Of a stretch of 13,180 bases of DNA, positions 12,285 through 13,180 are shown piece after piece. Origin of the DNA: LC029 sp036676475 (GTDB taxonomy: Bacteria > Bacillota > Bacilli > Aneurinibacillales > RAOX-1). The stretch's first letter is position 1, and each line of letters begins with the position of its first letter. A program made the position numbers and the translations under genes. The stretch covers positions 1 to 13,180 of the forward strand of contig JAKFCU010000020.1 of the NCBI GenBank assembly GCA_036676475.1, in the 5' to 3' direction. The notes under the pieces are model-generated. The model was not told where the DNA came from. It ran no database searches and saw only the letters and a list, made by a program, of their open reading frames with translations.

Positions 12285-13092
12285 TACTTTTCCCCTTTCG
12301 CTGCCAGATGGGAACACTGGTTTTCACAGGTGGCTGAAGCTCAAGGAGAAGATATTCGCGGAGATCATCTTCTGATAAGTCACGATTGATCTCACTATTC
12401 CTGGCAATGGAAATTTGTCCGGTTTCCTCGGAAACAATGAGCGAGATGGCATCCGAAACTTCGCTCATCCCAATCCCTGCTCGATGCCGGGTTCCTAATT
12501 CCTTATTGATCATCGGATTTTCCGACAAAGGAAGGTAGCAACCAGCCGCCATTACCATTTCTTTACGGATGATCACAGCCCCGTCATGAAGGGGGGTGTT
12601 GGGGATAAAGATATTGATGAGCAACTCTGAGCTGATCTTGCCCCCGATTTCAATTCCGGTTTCAATATAATCAGATAGGCCTGTCTCTTTTTCAATGACA
12701 AGAAGGGCCCCAATTCTTCTTTTCGCCATGTACTGCATCGCTTTAATCAATTCTCCTACCATCCGTAAGGCAACTTGATCGTCAGGCTGATGAGAGCGTG
12801 AAAAAATACGCCCTCTTCCTAGCTGTTCGAGGGCTCGGCGCAATTCCGGCTGAAAGATAATGAGAATTGCGAGCACCCCAATGTTTAAGGCTTGGGACAT
12901 CAACCATTGCAATGTTTTTAGTCCGAAGTAGGTACTGAGCATCCAGGTAACAACAATAAAGATAATTCCTTTAAATAATTGAATCGCTCGAGTTCCTCTA
13001 AGGACAATGATTAACTTATAGATCAAGTAGGTTACGAGGAGAATATCAATGGCATCACTTAAATAATCTATCATGTTTGGCAGTGGACCCAT
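12277..13092 (-). CDS. cdaA: diadenylate cyclase CdaA (c-di-AMP synthase)
   Basis: The protein condenses two ATP to cyclic di-AMP, a second messenger controlling potassium and osmolyte balance and cell-wall integrity. It has three predicted N-terminal membrane helices (about residues 14-31, 41-57, 68-80), the conserved IIFQPELRRALEQLGRGR linker, and a DAC domain with PLHDGAV (DGA 170-172) and GTRHR (200-204), the two active-site motifs. I place the start at 13092 (MGPLPNMIDYL), giving 271 residues, close to the Bacillus subtilis length. A GGGGGA lies 10 bases upstream, while the in-frame ATG at 13110 has no ribosome binding site. It is the first gene of the operon with cdaR and glmM. Confidence 0.96.
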   Translation of the reverse strand: MGPLPNMIDYLSDAIDILLVTYLIYKLIIVLRGTRAIQLFKGIIFIVVTWMLSTYFGLKTLQWLMSQALNIGVLAILIIFQPELRRALEQLGRGRIFSRSHQPDDQVALRMVGELIKAMQYMAKRRIGALLVIEKETGLSDYIETGIEIGGKISSELLINIFIPNTPLHDGAVIIRKEMVMAAGCYLPLSENPMINKELGTRHRAGIGMSEVSDAISLIVSEETGQISIARNSEINRDLSEDDLREYLLLELQPPVKTSVPIWQRKGKSNG

Positions 13093-13129
13093 GTTGATAA
13101 AATCCCCCATTTATATTTCTTTGGATAAT

Positions 13130-13158
13130 AGTATACACCATACTGGAAAAATGTTGTA
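13130..13158 (-). promoter_or_regulatory. possible promoter of the cdaA operon
   Basis: TATACT (13135-13130) matches the -10 consensus at 5 of 6 positions about 38 bases before the chosen cdaA start; the -35 region (near ATACAA, 13153-13158) is poor. In Bacillus subtilis the operon is also read from sigW-rsiW upstream, which would lie outside this window. Confidence 0.3.
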
Positions 13159-13180
13159 TAAGAAAGCTACTGGCGTAGCC

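Overview
The window looks like a chromosomal segment of a low-GC Gram-positive spore-forming bacterium of the order Bacillales. The conserved block cdaA-cdaR-glmM-glmS, a glmS ribozyme in the glmS leader, strong AGGAGG-type ribosome binding sites and a SleB-type cell-wall hydrolase with a copper-amine-oxidase-like domain all point there. The last trait is common in the Paenibacillus/Brevibacillus/Aneurinibacillus group, but the genus cannot be fixed from sequence reading alone.

Left edge (1-1170): the 5' end of an aldehyde dehydrogenase gene on the minus strand. It is preceded by an almost canonical sigma-54 (-24/-12) promoter and, 60-120 bp further out, tandem inverted-repeat sites placed like the upstream activating sites of an enhancer-binding protein. 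Beyond this lies about 0.6 kb of gene debris and a strong, probably bidirectional terminator.

1170-2930: an intact secreted cell-wall hydrolase gene (SleB/Hydrolase_2 domain), then a graveyard holding the tail of a DDE transposase abutting the N-terminal piece of a probable secreted cell-wall-associated protein.

2978-6050: a redox/metal-flavoured set. It comprises a sulfite-oxidase-type molybdopterin oxidoreductase split in two frames at an A AAA AAG heptamer, a ferritin-like di-iron protein, a hemerythrin-domain protein and a one/two-helix DUF2892 membrane protein. The genes are separately spaced and mostly have their own terminators.

6200-7240: a scar of a mobile element. It holds the C-terminal half of a serine recombinase and a tRNA-Ala(GGC) whose 5' acceptor strand is lost. 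An XRE-type repressor gene reads through that tRNA, so its last ~29 residues are translated tRNA sequence. Upstream of the repressor are three phased 19-bp direct repeats, plausible operators.

7245-13180 (all minus strand): conserved housekeeping genes. cdaA (diadenylate cyclase), cdaR (its YbbR-family regulator) and glmM (phosphoglucosamine mutase) form a tightly packed operon ending in a terminator. glmS (glucosamine-6-phosphate synthase) follows with its own promoter and a glmS ribozyme that carries an unusually large P1 extension. GlmS and GlmM make glucosamine-6-P and glucosamine-1-P for cell-wall precursors. CdaA and CdaR couple c-di-AMP synthesis to the same pathway, and the ribozyme shuts glmS off when glucosamine-6-P accumulates.
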